A stretch of 64,000 nucleotides of DNA. Source: Methylobacterium sp. Leaf118. GTDB taxonomy: Bacteria > Pseudomonadota > Alphaproteobacteria > Rhizobiales > Beijerinckiaceae. Position numbers and translations under genes: made by a program. Location: positions 168,230 to 232,229 of the forward strand of contig NZ_CAKLBV010000001.1 of assembly GCF_920984675.1 (NCBI RefSeq). The letters run 5' to 3'. The notes under the pieces were generated by a model that was not told the origin of the DNA, ran no database searches, and was given only the letters and a program-made list of their open reading frames with translations. The number at the start of each line of letters is the position of its first letter. Position 1 is the stretch's first letter. This document shows, piece after piece, positions 34,599 to 43,969 of this stretch.

Positions 34599-35012
34599 TC
34601 AGGCTCGGGGAGGCTCGGTGGGCGGCCCTTGCGACAGGCTGTCGAAGGAGGCGGTGACGCCCCAGGTCGGCCCCTCGACGCCGCCGACGCGGCCCGGAAG
34701 TCCGACGGCGACCGGCAGCCCGGTGGCGACCTTCGCCAGGCAAAGCGCCATCAGGGGGCAGCCCTTGGAGCAGTCGGGCATATCCGGCCGCTCCTTGGGA
34801 CAGCACGGCATCTCGTCCATGGCCATCCCGGCCATGTCGGCCATGGCTTCGTCGGGCATCGCCATGGCGTGCCCCTGAACGGCCGTCGGCGCGCGCATGC
34901 CTGCGGCGGCCGCGGATGCGGTCACCGGCGCAAGGGCGAGGCCGATCACCGCCAGGAGCGGGAGCAGCCTGCGAAGGGCGAGCCAAAAGGTCACGAACGG
35001 ACGATGCCACAT
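34599..35012 (-). CDS. Exported Met/Cys-rich protein at the head of the cus operon
   Basis: This 137-aa protein has a signal peptide (about 10-35), a Met/His/Ala stretch (HAMAMPDEAMADMAGMAMDE) and a Cys cluster (CCPKERPDMPDCSKGCPLMALC). The tail ends EPPRA. Such composition fits periplasmic copper binding. Its layout is like the protein before czcB at 9333-9695. It is the first gene of the cus operon and starts about 40 bp from the break point of the truncated MFS gene. Confidence 0.65.
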   Translation of the reverse strand: MWHRPFVTFWLALRRLLPLLAVIGLALAPVTASAAAAGMRAPTAVQGHAMAMPDEAMADMAGMAMDEMPCCPKERPDMPDCSKGCPLMALCLAKVATGLPVAVGLPGRVGGVEGPTWGVTASFDSLSQGPPTEPPRA

Positions 35013-35053
35013 CGCGTGTCGGCGCGGAAGGGATAGGCACTACCTGACGAAAG

Positions 35054-35272
35054 CCCCACCCGCGGAGATAGCAAACCCGCGACGAGGAAGCCGAGGGACA
35101 GGCCCCCGATGACCCATCTCAGAGGCCACCCCGTATACTCCGATATCAGGTTGGCGAGCACACACAGCAGGTAGAACGAGGCCCCCCCGGTCAGGATTTG
35201 GATCGAGCCAAGGGCCGAGATCACCACGAGACGGTGGCGATGCGGGATCACGGGTACGCTCTGCCGTCTCAT
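35054..35272 (-). pseudogene. 5' fragment of an MFS transporter gene (duplicate of 36726-37931)
   Basis: The first 73 residues align without gaps worth noting to the start of the full MFS protein encoded at 36726-37931. Both share SALG-IQIL, GWPL-WVIGGLSLG, LVAGL and SPRVG. After SPRVG the similarity stops abruptly, and the frame runs on through unrelated sequence (SSGSAYPFRADTR) to a stop at 34991. The gene therefore lost about 330 codons. It follows acr3 by 10 bp, the same place the full copy holds after arsB. Confidence 0.85.
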
Positions 35273-35282
35273 CGGGGGCGAC

Positions 35283-36263
35283 TTAGACGGCCGGGACCGG
35301 CGACGCCGCCGTTGGGCCGAGCCTGGGCACGAGGCGGACGTAAACGAGTTCGCTCAGGAGCTCGATCAGCGTCTGTGTGACGATGACGGCGGGCAGGAGC
35401 GGGACGGCGCCTGGAACGGCGAAGGCCAGCGGCAGGACCACCATAGAGTTTCGGGTGGCGGCGCTGAAGGCCAGCGTGCGGACGGTGGGGGCATCCAGGC
35501 GGAACGCGCGCCCGACCGCCCAACCCAGCAGCGGGGCAGCCACGGCGAAGGCGACGTAGACGGGGACCACCCGCAGGGCGTCGTCTAGGGCCGGCCCGAG
35601 TTGGGGCAGGACGGACGCGATCACCACGAACAGGACGAGGGCCGTCGACGGCACCGGCAGAAGTCCGAGCCCGGTGGCGATCCGGTGGCCGGCGCGGCTG
35701 TGTCCGGCCCAGATCTGCACGGCCGCAGCAAGTCCGAGGGGAACCGCGATGAGCCAGACGAAGGCGTGCACGAACGGACCGACCTGGACGAACCTGGCGG
35801 CGTCCTCGCCGAGGAAGACGTTGAGGTAGACCGGCAGCAGCAGCATCTGCGCGATCAGCAGCGCCGGGGTGGAGGCCAGCAGCACCTTGGCGTCCGCGCG
35901 GCCGAGGTGGGCGAAGGTGACGACGTAGTCGATGCACGGCGTGAGCAGGACCATGAGCACGCCCAGCCGCAGCATCGGATTGGCGGGCAGGAACTGGATC
36001 AGGCAGGCCACCAGGATCGGCAGCGCGACGAAGTTCGTGGCGAGGAGCGCCGCCAGGAAACGGACCCGCGTAAAGGCTTTCCCCAACTCGGGCAGGGGTA
36101 CCTGGAGGAAGGTGACGAACAGCATCAACGCCAGGGCCGGGTTGATCCCGACGTCCAGGGCCGTGGTTCCGGGGACCATCAGCGCAACGACGACGGCCAG
36201 GCCGATGGCGGCGAAGTAGATCGGGATCTGCCGGCCTTCGAGGATGTCGCGCAAGGTGGTCAT
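35283..36263 (-). CDS. acr3: Arsenite efflux permease, ACR3/BASS family
   Basis: This 326-aa inner-membrane protein has about ten helices of the bile acid:sodium symporter superfamily to which ACR3 belongs. A conserved Cys lies in LLTPCIDYVVTFAHLGRAD, the position of the essential Cys in helix 4 of ACR3. The ATG at 36263 overlaps the arsR stop, which marks an arsR-acr3 operon. It should extrude As(III), possibly also Sb(III). The branch within the family is uncertain. Confidence 0.85.
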   Translation of the reverse strand: MTTLRDILEGRQIPIYFAAIGLAVVVALMVPGTTALDVGINPALALMLFVTFLQVPLPELGKAFTRVRFLAALLATNFVALPILVACLIQFLPANPMLRLGVLMVLLTPCIDYVVTFAHLGRADAKVLLASTPALLIAQMLLLPVYLNVFLGEDAARFVQVGPFVHAFVWLIAVPLGLAAAVQIWAGHSRAGHRIATGLGLLPVPSTALVLFVVIASVLPQLGPALDDALRVVPVYVAFAVAAPLLGWAVGRAFRLDAPTVRTLAFSAATRNSMVVLPLAFAVPGAVPLLPAVIVTQTLIELLSELVYVRLVPRLGPTAASPVPAV

Positions 36264-36646
36264 GCTTCCTCGCAGGCGATCTTGGGGGCTTGCTCGACCC
36301 GCTGGGGCCGGCCCGTGCATTTGGCGAACAGGTCGATGGCGCGGTCGCAGACCTCGCAGTGACCCTCGCAGCAATCGCGCATGAGGAAGGCGACGAGGTC
36401 GGACAGGGCCGGGAAGATCGCACTGTAGATGATCGAGCGACCTTCGCGGCGGCTCTCGACGAGGCCGGCGTTCTCCAGGTGGCTAAGGTGGAACGAGATG
36501 CGCGGCGCCGAGGCACCTGCGATGGCCTCGGTGATGGCACCAGCCGCCATGCCCTTCGCCCCGGCCGTGACCAGCAGGCGGATGATGCGCAGGCGGGTCT
36601 CCTGCGCGATGGCCGCGAAGCCGTCGAGCGCTTGTTTCTCTTGCAC
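36260..36646 (-). CDS. arsR: ArsR-family arsenite-responsive repressor
   Basis: This 128-aa winged-helix repressor has the recognition region APRISFHLSHLENAGLVESR and EGRSIIYSA. The likely As(III) ligands are in the C-terminal cluster RDCCEGHCEVCD, plus later cysteines. This places the site in the C-terminal arm rather than in the classical alpha-3 ELCVCDL position. It controls acr3, with which it overlaps. A palindrome precedes its start. A paralogue with the same RDCC motif lies at 39695-40042. Confidence 0.9.
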   Translation of the reverse strand: MQEKQALDGFAAIAQETRLRIIRLLVTAGAKGMAAGAITEAIAGASAPRISFHLSHLENAGLVESRREGRSIIYSAIFPALSDLVAFLMRDCCEGHCEVCDRAIDLFAKCTGRPQRVEQAPKIACEEA

Positions 36647-36650
36647 GACA

Positions 36651-36676
36651 CTTAAACCGTTATGGAATCGTTTAAG
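36651..36676 (-). promoter_or_regulatory. Candidate ArsR operator of the acr3 operon
   Basis: CTTAAAC (36651-36657) and GTTTAAG (36670-36676) are a perfect 7-bp inverted repeat with a 12-nt centre. It begins 4 bp before the arsR start, so a bound repressor would cover the promoter. The second arsR gene has a repeat with the same 12-nt spacing. Confidence 0.7.
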
Positions 36677-36725
36677 CGTCAGTAGGCTCGCGACGGGTCG
36701 GAGGCAAGATCGGATCGGGACTGGA

Positions 36726-37931
36726 TCACGGCGACCGTCGAAGGCGGCCGCCGGCTCCCTGGCTTCGCGGCCGGACGCGCCAGAGCGATAGGGCGAGCGC
36801 GACGTTCGCCACGGCGAGCACGCTGAGCAGGGCGTAGGTCGCGTCCGCGCCCGCGTGGGTCAGGACCACGGCTCCGACGGAGGGTGCAAGCGCCTGCGCC
36901 ACCAGCCCCGGACGGGCGAGGCGACCGACGAGCGCGGCGTATCGTTCGGGACCGAACAGGGCCAGGGGCACCGTACCACGTGCAATCGAGTAGATCCCGT
37001 TCCCGGCCCCGTAGAGGACCAGCGCCAGCCCGACCAAGGGTAGGCCGGCCGTCAGCATCGCGATCCCCAGGATCACCAGGACCATGGCGGCGGTCAGGGT
37101 CCAGAGGGGGTGATGCCGTCCCTTGCCGGCCATCTCGATGATGCGGGCGCCGACCTGGGAGGGTCCGATCAGCGCCCCGTAGGCCACGGCCGAGGTGAGA
37201 GCCACGCCACGGGCCTGTAGCAGGGTGATGAGGTGCACCGAGACCATGGCCATCACCGTGCCGCCGAGGGTCAGCACCCCGGCCATGAGGAGGAAGGCGC
37301 GTCGCTCCCGCCCATCCAGCCGAGCGCTTGCGTTTGATCCCTTAAGCCGTCGAGCCGTAGGCGGCGGAGGGGACGGGATCACGACGAGCACGAGGGGGAG
37401 TGTGACCGTAAGGTGGAGCGCCGCATAGGCGAGGCAGGTGCCGCGCCAGCCGACCTGCTCGAGCAGGAAGGCGGAAAGCGGCCAGCACACCGTGCTGGCG
37501 AAGCCGCCCCACAGGGTCAGCGTCGTGATGGCGGACCTCGCCTCGGCACCGTAGAGCCGGCCGAGGGTGGCGAAGGCGGGATCGTACAGTCCGGTGCCCA
37601 TGCCGAGGCCGATGAGGAGCCAAGCCGCCAAGTAAGCCGTAACGTACGGGGCCAGGGCAAGGCCCGTGAGGCCCAGCGCCAGGGCGATGGCGGCGAAGGC
37701 CAGCATCGGCCGGCCGCCATGCTCCCCGATGAAGGCTCCCACCCGCGGCGAGACGAGGCCCGCGACGAGGAGGCCGAGGGATAGGCCCCCGATGACCCAG
37801 CCGAGGGGCCATCCCGTATCCCTCGACATCGGGGTGGCCAGAACCGACAGGAGGTAGAACGATGAGCCCCAGGTCAGGATTTGGATCACGCCCAGGGCCG
37901 AGGTCACGGGCCAGCGGTGCGGCGGGGTCAT
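36726..37931 (-). CDS. MFS transporter of the ars operon (ArsK-like role possible)
   Basis: This 401-aa protein has twelve helices of the MFS type (GWVIGGLSLGLLVAGLVSPR, GLGMGTGLYDPAFATLGRLY). It lies 7 bp downstream of arsB and a truncated copy lies downstream of acr3, so it is a repeated element of ars operons here. Export of arsenite or an organoarsenical, as for ArsK or ArsJ types, is an inference from context; the sequence alone does not show the substrate. Confidence 0.75.
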   Translation of the reverse strand: MTPPHRWPVTSALGVIQILTWGSSFYLLSVLATPMSRDTGWPLGWVIGGLSLGLLVAGLVSPRVGAFIGEHGGRPMLAFAAIALALGLTGLALAPYVTAYLAAWLLIGLGMGTGLYDPAFATLGRLYGAEARSAITTLTLWGGFASTVCWPLSAFLLEQVGWRGTCLAYAALHLTVTLPLVLVVIPSPPPPTARRLKGSNASARLDGRERRAFLLMAGVLTLGGTVMAMVSVHLITLLQARGVALTSAVAYGALIGPSQVGARIIEMAGKGRHHPLWTLTAAMVLVILGIAMLTAGLPLVGLALVLYGAGNGIYSIARGTVPLALFGPERYAALVGRLARPGLVAQALAPSVGAVVLTHAGADATYALLSVLAVANVALALSLWRVRPRSQGAGGRLRRSP

Positions 37932-37938
37932 CGCCGTG

Positions 37939-39234
37939 CTACCGGGCCCCGATCATGGGTAGCCACAACGCCAGGGCCGCCAGGGTGACGAGTAGCACCG
38001 GCGGCGTGATGACGAGGCCGACCCGCATGTACTGGCCCCAGGTGATGCGCTGGCCCTTGGTGTCGAGCACATGCAGCCACAGCAGGGTCGCCAGACTCCC
38101 GATGGGCGTGAACTTCGGGCCGAGGTCGCAGCCGATGACGTTGGCGTAGACCATGAGCTCGCGCATCAGCGGCGACAGGTCCGGGGCCTGCTGGATCGAC
38201 AGCGCGCCAACCAGCACGCTCGGCATGTTGTTCATCACCGAGGACAGGATCGCGGCTGCGACCCCCGTGCCTATGGTGGCGACGAACGGCCCATGGCCCG
38301 AGAGCCAGACGAGGCCTTGCGCCAGGTAGTCGGTCAGGCCGGCATTCTTCAGCCCGTAGACGACGAGGTACATGCCGAGGCTGAACAGGACGATCTGCCA
38401 GGGGGCCCCCGCTAGCACCTTGCGGATCGGAATGACGCGGCTCCGGTTCGCCAGCGCCAGCAGGATCACGGCGCCGGCGCAGGTGACCACCGAGACGGGC
38501 ACGCCGAACGGCGCCGTCACGAAGTAGGCGACCAGCAGCAGCCCGAGGAGCGGGAAGGCTGCCTTGAACACCAGCGCGTCCATGATCGCGTGGCGCGGCG
38601 CTTCGAGCTCGGCCACGGGGTACGTGGCCGGAAGGTCGCGCCGGTAGAACAGCCACAGCACCACCAGGGTCGCCGCGAGCGAGACGAGGTTCACCGGCAC
38701 CATCACGGCCGCGTAGCGGCTGAAGGAGATGTCGAAGAAGTTCGCCGAGACGATGTTGACGAGGTTCGAGATCACCAGCGGCAAGCTGGTGGAGTCCGCA
38801 ACGAACCCGCAGGCGACGATGAAGGCCAGCGCCGCGGCCGGCTTGAAGTCGAGGCGCAGCAGGATGGCCAGCACGATGGGGGTGAGCAGCAGGGCCGCGC
38901 CGTCGTTGGCGAACACCGCGGCGATGGCGGCGCCGAGCAGGATCACCAACGGGAACAGCAGGCGCCCCCGTCCGCCGCCCCACCGGGCGATGTGGAGCGC
39001 CGCCCAGTGGAAGAAGCCGGCCTCGTCGAGCAGCAGCGAGATGATGATCAGCGCGACGAAGGTGAACGTGGCGTCCCAGACGATGTGCCAGACGACCGGG
39101 ATGTCGCCCGGGTGGATGACCCCGGTGGCGAGCGCGACCGCGGCTCCGATCAGGGCGCTCCATCCGATCCCGAACCCCTTCGGCTGCCAGATGACGAACA
39201 CGAGGGTGACGACGAAGATGGCGAGCGCGAGCAT
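37939..39234 (-). CDS. arsB: Arsenite/antimonite efflux permease ArsB
   Basis: This 431-aa protein is the usual length for ArsB and has its twelve-helix pattern. Conserved segments include [53 protein letters not shown] and [20 protein letters not shown]. It pumps As(III) and Sb(III) outward. It lies 35 bp after arsC and 7 bp before the MFS gene on the same strand. Confidence 0.95.
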   Translation of the reverse strand: MLALAIFVVTLVFVIWQPKGFGIGWSALIGAAVALATGVIHPGDIPVVWHIVWDATFTFVALIIISLLLDEAGFFHWAALHIARWGGGRGRLLFPLVILLGAAIAAVFANDGAALLLTPIVLAILLRLDFKPAAALAFIVACGFVADSTSLPLVISNLVNIVSANFFDISFSRYAAVMVPVNLVSLAATLVVLWLFYRRDLPATYPVAELEAPRHAIMDALVFKAAFPLLGLLLVAYFVTAPFGVPVSVVTCAGAVILLALANRSRVIPIRKVLAGAPWQIVLFSLGMYLVVYGLKNAGLTDYLAQGLVWLSGHGPFVATIGTGVAAAILSSVMNNMPSVLVGALSIQQAPDLSPLMRELMVYANVIGCDLGPKFTPIGSLATLLWLHVLDTKGQRITWGQYMRVGLVITPPVLLVTLAALALWLPMIGAR

Positions 39235-39269
39235 CGGGACCGTTTCTTGTTCTTGATTATGTGGAGCGA

Positions 39270-39695
39270 TCAGGCGGTGGCGATGCGCCGGCCGTGCTCG
39301 TCGACGACGCGCTCGCCGTCCTCCTTGACGAACTCGCCCTGCTGGGCAGGCAGGAGGTCGAGGACCGCCTCGGACGGTCGGCAGAGGGCGACGCCCTGAG
39401 GGGTGACGACCAGGGGGCGGTTCAACAGGATCGGGTGAGCCTCGATGGCATCGAGAAGCCGGTCATCCGTAAGGCTCGGGTCCCCAAGGCCGAGATCGGC
39501 GTAGGGCGTGCCCTTCTCCCGCAGGAGGTCGCGCACGGTGAGGCCGGCACGCTCCGCGAGTTGACGGACCATCACCCGGCTCGGCGGCGTCTTCAGGTAC
39601 TCGATCACGTGCGGCTCGATGCCGGCGTTGCGGATGAGTGCCAGGGTGTTGCGGGACGTGCCGCAATCCGTGTTGTGGTAAATCACGACGTCCAT
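39270..39695 (-). CDS. arsC: Glutaredoxin-dependent arsenate reductase
   Basis: This 141-aa enzyme reduces As(V) to As(III) for export. The catalytic Cys is C11 in [11 protein letters not shown], and the thioredoxin-fold segment [20 protein letters not shown] carries the conserved Arg residues. The ATG at 39695 overlaps the stop of the upstream arsR. An upstream in-frame start inside arsR is ignored because family members begin at this Met. Confidence 0.95.
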   Translation of the reverse strand: MDVVIYHNTDCGTSRNTLALIRNAGIEPHVIEYLKTPPSRVMVRQLAERAGLTVRDLLREKGTPYADLGLGDPSLTDDRLLDAIEAHPILLNRPLVVTPQGVALCRPSEAVLDLLPAQQGEFVKEDGERVVDEHGRRIATA

Positions 39696-40042
39696 CAGGC
39701 GGTTTCCTCGCAGCAGGCGGATAGGGCGGCTACGGCCGGGGCGCAGACCTCGGGGCGGCCCTGGCAGCAATCGCGCATCAGGAACTGGATGAGCTCGGAC
39801 AGGTCCGGGTAGGCGGCGCTGTAGATGATCGACCGCCCCTCGCGCCGGGAGGTGACCAGGCCGGAATGGCTGAGTTCCTTCAGGTGGAACGACAGGTTGG
39901 TGCCGGACACGCCGACCGCCTCGGCCAGCATGCCGGCCGCCATCCCGTCAGGCCCCGCTGTGACGAGCTGGCGCACGATGCGCAGCCGATGCTCCTGGCC
40001 GAGGGCCGCGAAGGCAGCGACAGCTTGCCGTTCGTCCATCAT
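39695..40042 (-). CDS. arsR: ArsR-family arsenite-responsive repressor
   Basis: This 115-aa paralogue of the regulator at 36260-36646 has the helix-turn-helix GTNLSFHLKELSHSGLVTSR and EGRSIIYSAAYPDLSELIQF. The C-terminal RDCCQG, a later Cys and a terminal CC can bind As(III). It is the first gene of arsR-arsC-arsB-MFS and divergent from arsH. An inverted repeat lies in the 47-bp gap. Confidence 0.9.
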   Translation of the reverse strand: MMDERQAVAAFAALGQEHRLRIVRQLVTAGPDGMAAGMLAEAVGVSGTNLSFHLKELSHSGLVTSRREGRSIIYSAAYPDLSELIQFLMRDCCQGRPEVCAPAVAALSACCEETA

Positions 40043-40046
40043 GATG

Positions 40047-40068
40047 TCAATATCTCAACCATCATTGA
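40047..40068. promoter_or_regulatory. Candidate ArsR operator between arsR and arsH
   Basis: TCAAT (40047-40051) and ATTGA (40064-40068) form an inverted repeat with a 12-nt centre, the same spacing as at 36651-36676. It lies between the divergent arsR and arsH starts, in an A/T-rich patch, and could repress both. Confidence 0.6.
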
Positions 40069-40089
40069 AACGTAGAGGATAGACGTTCC

Positions 40090-40842
40090 TTGGACAAGCC
40101 TCGACAGCCCTTCGCCGACGGCCTGCCGAACCTGAGCGAGGGACACTTCATCGTTCCGGCGAGCGCCGACCTGCAGGTGGCGACGCCGTTCGCCCACGCC
40201 CCGCGCTTCCTGATCCTCTACGGGTCGCTCCGGGAGCGCTCGTTCAGCCGCTTCCTCGCCTACGAGGCGGCGCGCCTGCTTGAGGCGATGGGCGGCGAGG
40301 TCCGCATCTACGACGCGCACGGCCTCCCTCTGCCCGACGACGCCACCGCCGATCACCCAAAGGTCCAGGAACTCCGGAACCTCTCGATCTGGTCGGAAGG
40401 GCACGTCTGGGTCAGCCCGGAGCGACACGGGGCCATGTCCGGGGTGATGAAGAGCCAGATCGACTGGCTGCCCCTGTCCGAGGGGTCGGTGCGCCCGACC
40501 CAAGGGCGGACGCTGGCCGTGATGCAGGTCTCCGGCGGCTCGCAGTCCTTCAACGCCGTCAACGGCCTGCGCGTGCTCGGGCGCTGGATGCGGATGGTCA
40601 CCATCCCGAACCAGTCCTCGGTGCCGATGGCCTACAAGGAGTTCGACGAAACCGGCCGGATGAAACCCGGGCCGCTCTACGACCGGGTCGTCGATGTCTG
40701 CGAGGAGCTGATGAAGTTCACGCTCCTGACCCGCGAGCGATCCGACTACCTCGTGGACCGCTACTCGGAACGAAAGGAGCGGGAACCGGATCGGCTCAAG
40801 GCCGTCGCCGCCGACATCGGGTTCGTCAGGAGACCCTCGTAA
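40090..40842 (+). CDS. arsH: NADPH-dependent FMN reductase ArsH
   Basis: This 250-aa flavoprotein of the ArsH family oxidises trivalent organoarsenicals and also reduces other substrates with NADPH. The FMN-binding loop [12 protein letters not shown] (about 44-55) and [20 protein letters not shown] are diagnostic. The start is TTG at 40090, with GAGGA 10 nt upstream; no in-frame ATG fits. It is divergent from the arsR-arsC-arsB operon and followed by a hairpin. Confidence 0.94.
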   Translation: MDKPRQPFADGLPNLSEGHFIVPASADLQVATPFAHAPRFLILYGSLRERSFSRFLAYEAARLLEAMGGEVRIYDAHGLPLPDDATADHPKVQELRNLSIWSEGHVWVSPERHGAMSGVMKSQIDWLPLSEGSVRPTQGRTLAVMQVSGGSQSFNAVNGLRVLGRWMRMVTIPNQSSVPMAYKEFDETGRMKPGPLYDRVVDVCEELMKFTLLTRERSDYLVDRYSERKEREPDRLKAVAADIGFVRRPS

Positions 40843-40862
40843 CCGTCCCGGGGACCGGCGGC

Positions 40863-40881
40863 GGATCGTGACGCACGATCC
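40863..40881 (+). terminator. Hairpin after arsH
   Basis: GGATCGTG (40863-40870) and CACGATCC (40874-40881) pair perfectly around a 3-nt loop, 20 bp after the arsH stop. There is no T-run, so termination is likely but not certain. Confidence 0.55.
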
Positions 40882-40994
40882 CGGGCCAGACGGTCATAGT
40901 TTACGGGCCGTTGACTCCGGAAGCGGGCAACGGGACGCGCGTCCCGCTATGCGCTGCCTTAGGAGTCGTGAATCCCGACGCCCCTTGGATGGGG

Positions 40995-41856
<862 letters not shown>

Positions 41857-41861
41857 GACGA

Positions 41862-42599
41862 CTAGGCTGGGATATCGAAGTTTCCAAGCAAGCGGGATGC
41901 ATTGCCGTCGGTGATGGCTTCCAAGTCCGCCGTGTCCTTTCCCAGCATCTCCGCAAGGCGGTTCACCGTAGCCCTCAGGTCGCCCTTGCCACCCCGGAAA
42001 GGGGCATCGCTCTCGATCAGCAGCGCATCGAGGGGAACTGCAGCCATGAGGGAAGATGCCCGTGCCCCCTTCAACATGCTGCCGTTGACGGAGAACCAGC
42101 AGCCCGCTGCGATGGCCCGACCGAGTTCGGAGGCCGTACCGGAAAACCAATGCAGGACGGGCAGGAAGCCTCCCCTCGACGGGCAGGCACGGATCTCGTC
42201 GAGGACCTGTCCGGCGGCGCGACGGCTGTGGATGCTCAGCACCCGGCCACCCAGCGAGCCTGCCCGGTGCAGGACCTCCCTGAACACGCGTCGTTGCGCC
42301 TCGAAGGCATCCGCCAGGTGCGGACTGCCGTCGAGGCCGATCTCCCCGATGAGCCTCGCCTGGGGCATGAGGTCCAGCATCAGGCCGACCTCGTCCTGTG
42401 CCTGCCCGACCAATTCCGGGTGAAGCCCCAGCGCCGGTCGCGTCCAAGGGTTTCCCTTGGACCATGCAAGGTTCTGTTGCCAGGCGCGCGGGGTCGTCGT
42501 GACGGCGACGGTGGTCACCCGATAGGCACCGCGCGTTTCGTACTCCGCCTTCGGATCGGCCATCAGGTCGAGGTGGCAATGGAAATCGTGCAAGGCCAC
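41862..42599 (-). CDS. qatD: QatD, TatD-like nuclease of the Qat anti-phage system
   Basis: This 245-aa metal-dependent hydrolase of the TatD family has the metal ligands in order: H7-x-H9 (HDFHCHLD), E86 (LIGEIGLD), H124 (SIHSRRAAG), H150 (VLHWFSG) and D198 (IESDAPF), with GLHPE at 58-62. It is the last gene of a four-gene minus-strand operon, 14 bp after the QueC-like gene. In QatABCD systems the TatD protein is required for defence; the substrate is unknown. Confidence 0.9.
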   Translation of the reverse strand: MALHDFHCHLDLMADPKAEYETRGAYRVTTVAVTTTPRAWQQNLAWSKGNPWTRPALGLHPELVGQAQDEVGLMLDLMPQARLIGEIGLDGSPHLADAFEAQRRVFREVLHRAGSLGGRVLSIHSRRAAGQVLDEIRACPSRGGFLPVLHWFSGTASELGRAIAAGCWFSVNGSMLKGARASSLMAAVPLDALLIESDAPFRGGKGDLRATVNRLAEMLGKDTADLEAITDGNASRLLGNFDIPA

Positions 42600-42613
42600 C
42601 GCCGTCGGGAGCT

Positions 42614-43969
42614 TCAGGGAGCGAAGGACTGCAGGTTTCCGATAGCTCGTCCCACCTCGTCTATACCCTCCGCGAAGACCTTGGTGTAGTCGCGTATCTC
42701 CCCGGGGGCGTAGTCAGTGAGCGGCCCAGGTTTTCGCACGAGCGCGACCGCGGTTTCCGGCTTTCGCCGCAGACGTTGGGCCATGAACTCGAAACTCCTG
42801 ACGTGTTCTCCCTTGGCGCCCCGCGGATCGACCGTGCCGCCCAACACGGGAAGGTCAAGATACGTCGTGGGTTCGTAGCCGTAGGCATGGACCTCGGCGG
42901 CGCGCCGTATGAGGCACGGTACGCAATATCCGCAATGACCGGGCGGCCTTCCCTCCCACCGGGCCTTCGATACCGAGGAGCAGGATATCGTGCTCGGCAT
43001 GGCGGCTTCGACGAAGCTGCGTCGGGCCACCTCGTCCAGCATCTGTCCCTTCGTCCTGAATCGATAACGGTTCTCGACGTTCTCCGCGAGGTCCAGCCGC
43101 CTCAGCAACTCCTGCCAGCGAGCCAGGTAGAACGGATGTGTCGTGCGTGTACTCCATGCTCCCACTCGGAGCGGATCGAGCGGGACGTTGAGGGAGATGA
43201 GGCCGTTCTCGGGAACGTCCACCACCCGGGACCCACGGGGCATCGCGCTGGTTCCGGCGGCGGCGAGGGCGAGGAATAGGAACGACCTGGCACGCTGCGT
43301 GTCCTCGCTGCCAAGGGAGGCCATGTCGCCGGCCGTGACGCCGACCCGTGCACGAACGTGGCGCGTGCCGAAGGCTCCGAACTGCTGATCGAGCATTCGG
43401 ACGCATGCCGCCTGGCTCGACGTGCCGGCATCCCAGTAGTGGCTGACGAACAACGTCTTGCTTCCGCTGGCGAGGAGATCTGTCGCGCCGACGAAGCTGT
43501 CGACCCCGCCGGAGAACAAGGCCACCCGGTCGAACGGGAGAAGCGGTAGACCCAGAGGAGCCGGCGCGAGCGGACCGTCGTCGGGCCTGGATCGAAAGAA
43601 CACGCGCCAGATGTCCCCCGACAGGAAGCCCAGCATCCGCTCGATCAGGTCCGCCACGCCGGACCATAGCGTGGGATCCGAGACCGGGACCCAAAGCGCG
43701 ATCTCCCGCGTGAAGGAGTCCTCCGCGTTACGGACCCTGGAGATCCGCGTGTCGGCCGCCTGCACGGCTACGGCAAGAACCAGCAGGTCGACGCCTACCT
43801 CGGTCGGACGCAACCCGCGTGTGGCCATCTCGCCGAGGATCTGGCCCATGCCGAACCTCAGGCCCGCTACGTCGGGACGGACGTCGAGGGTACGCTGCGG
43901 CTCTCCGGCGGGGGCGGCGATGGATGCGCGGTCGGAGGGTCCGAGACGAACGACGATGTGGCATCTCAT
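42614..43969 (-). CDS. qatC: QatC, QueC-like PP-loop protein of the Qat anti-phage system
   Basis: This 451-aa protein has an ATP-pyrophosphatase PP-loop SGGVDS at 153-158, within VALFSGGVDSFVGAT, and a QueC-like zinc site, C330, C346, C349 and C352 (PGHCGYCVPC). QueC makes 7-cyano-7-deazaguanine; QatC is much longer than QueC (about 230 aa) because of about 145 N-terminal residues. No other queuosine genes lie nearby, so a role in defence, not queuosine synthesis, is indicated. It overlaps qatB by 4 bp. Confidence 0.92.
   Translation of the reverse strand: MRCHIVVRLGPSDRASIAAPAGEPQRTLDVRPDVAGLRFGMGQILGEMATRGLRPTEVGVDLLVLAVAVQAADTRISRVRNAEDSFTREIALWVPVSDPTLWSGVADLIERMLGFLSGDIWRVFFRSRPDDGPLAPAPLGLPLLPFDRVALFSGGVDSFVGATDLLASGSKTLFVSHYWDAGTSSQAACVRMLDQQFGAFGTRHVRARVGVTAGDMASLGSEDTQRARSFLFLALAAAGTSAMPRGSRVVDVPENGLISLNVPLDPLRVGAWSTRTTHPFYLARWQELLRRLDLAENVENRYRFRTKGQMLDEVARRSFVEAAMPSTISCSSVSKARWEGRPPGHCGYCVPCLIRRAAEVHAYGYEPTTYLDLPVLGGTVDPRGAKGEHVRSFEFMAQRLRRKPETAVALVRKPGPLTDYAPGEIRDYTKVFAEGIDEVGRAIGNLQSFAP

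Noticed and set aside
37928..39163. Second long minus-strand frame overlapping arsB
   Set aside because: Shifted frame of arsB with Arg/Pro-rich noise; arsB itself has all family motifs.
42614..43969. QueC-like gene as part of queuosine or 7-deazaguanine DNA-modification synthesis
   Set aside because: No queD, queE, queF, tgt-like or dpd genes are nearby, and the protein is twice QueC length in a qat gene order.
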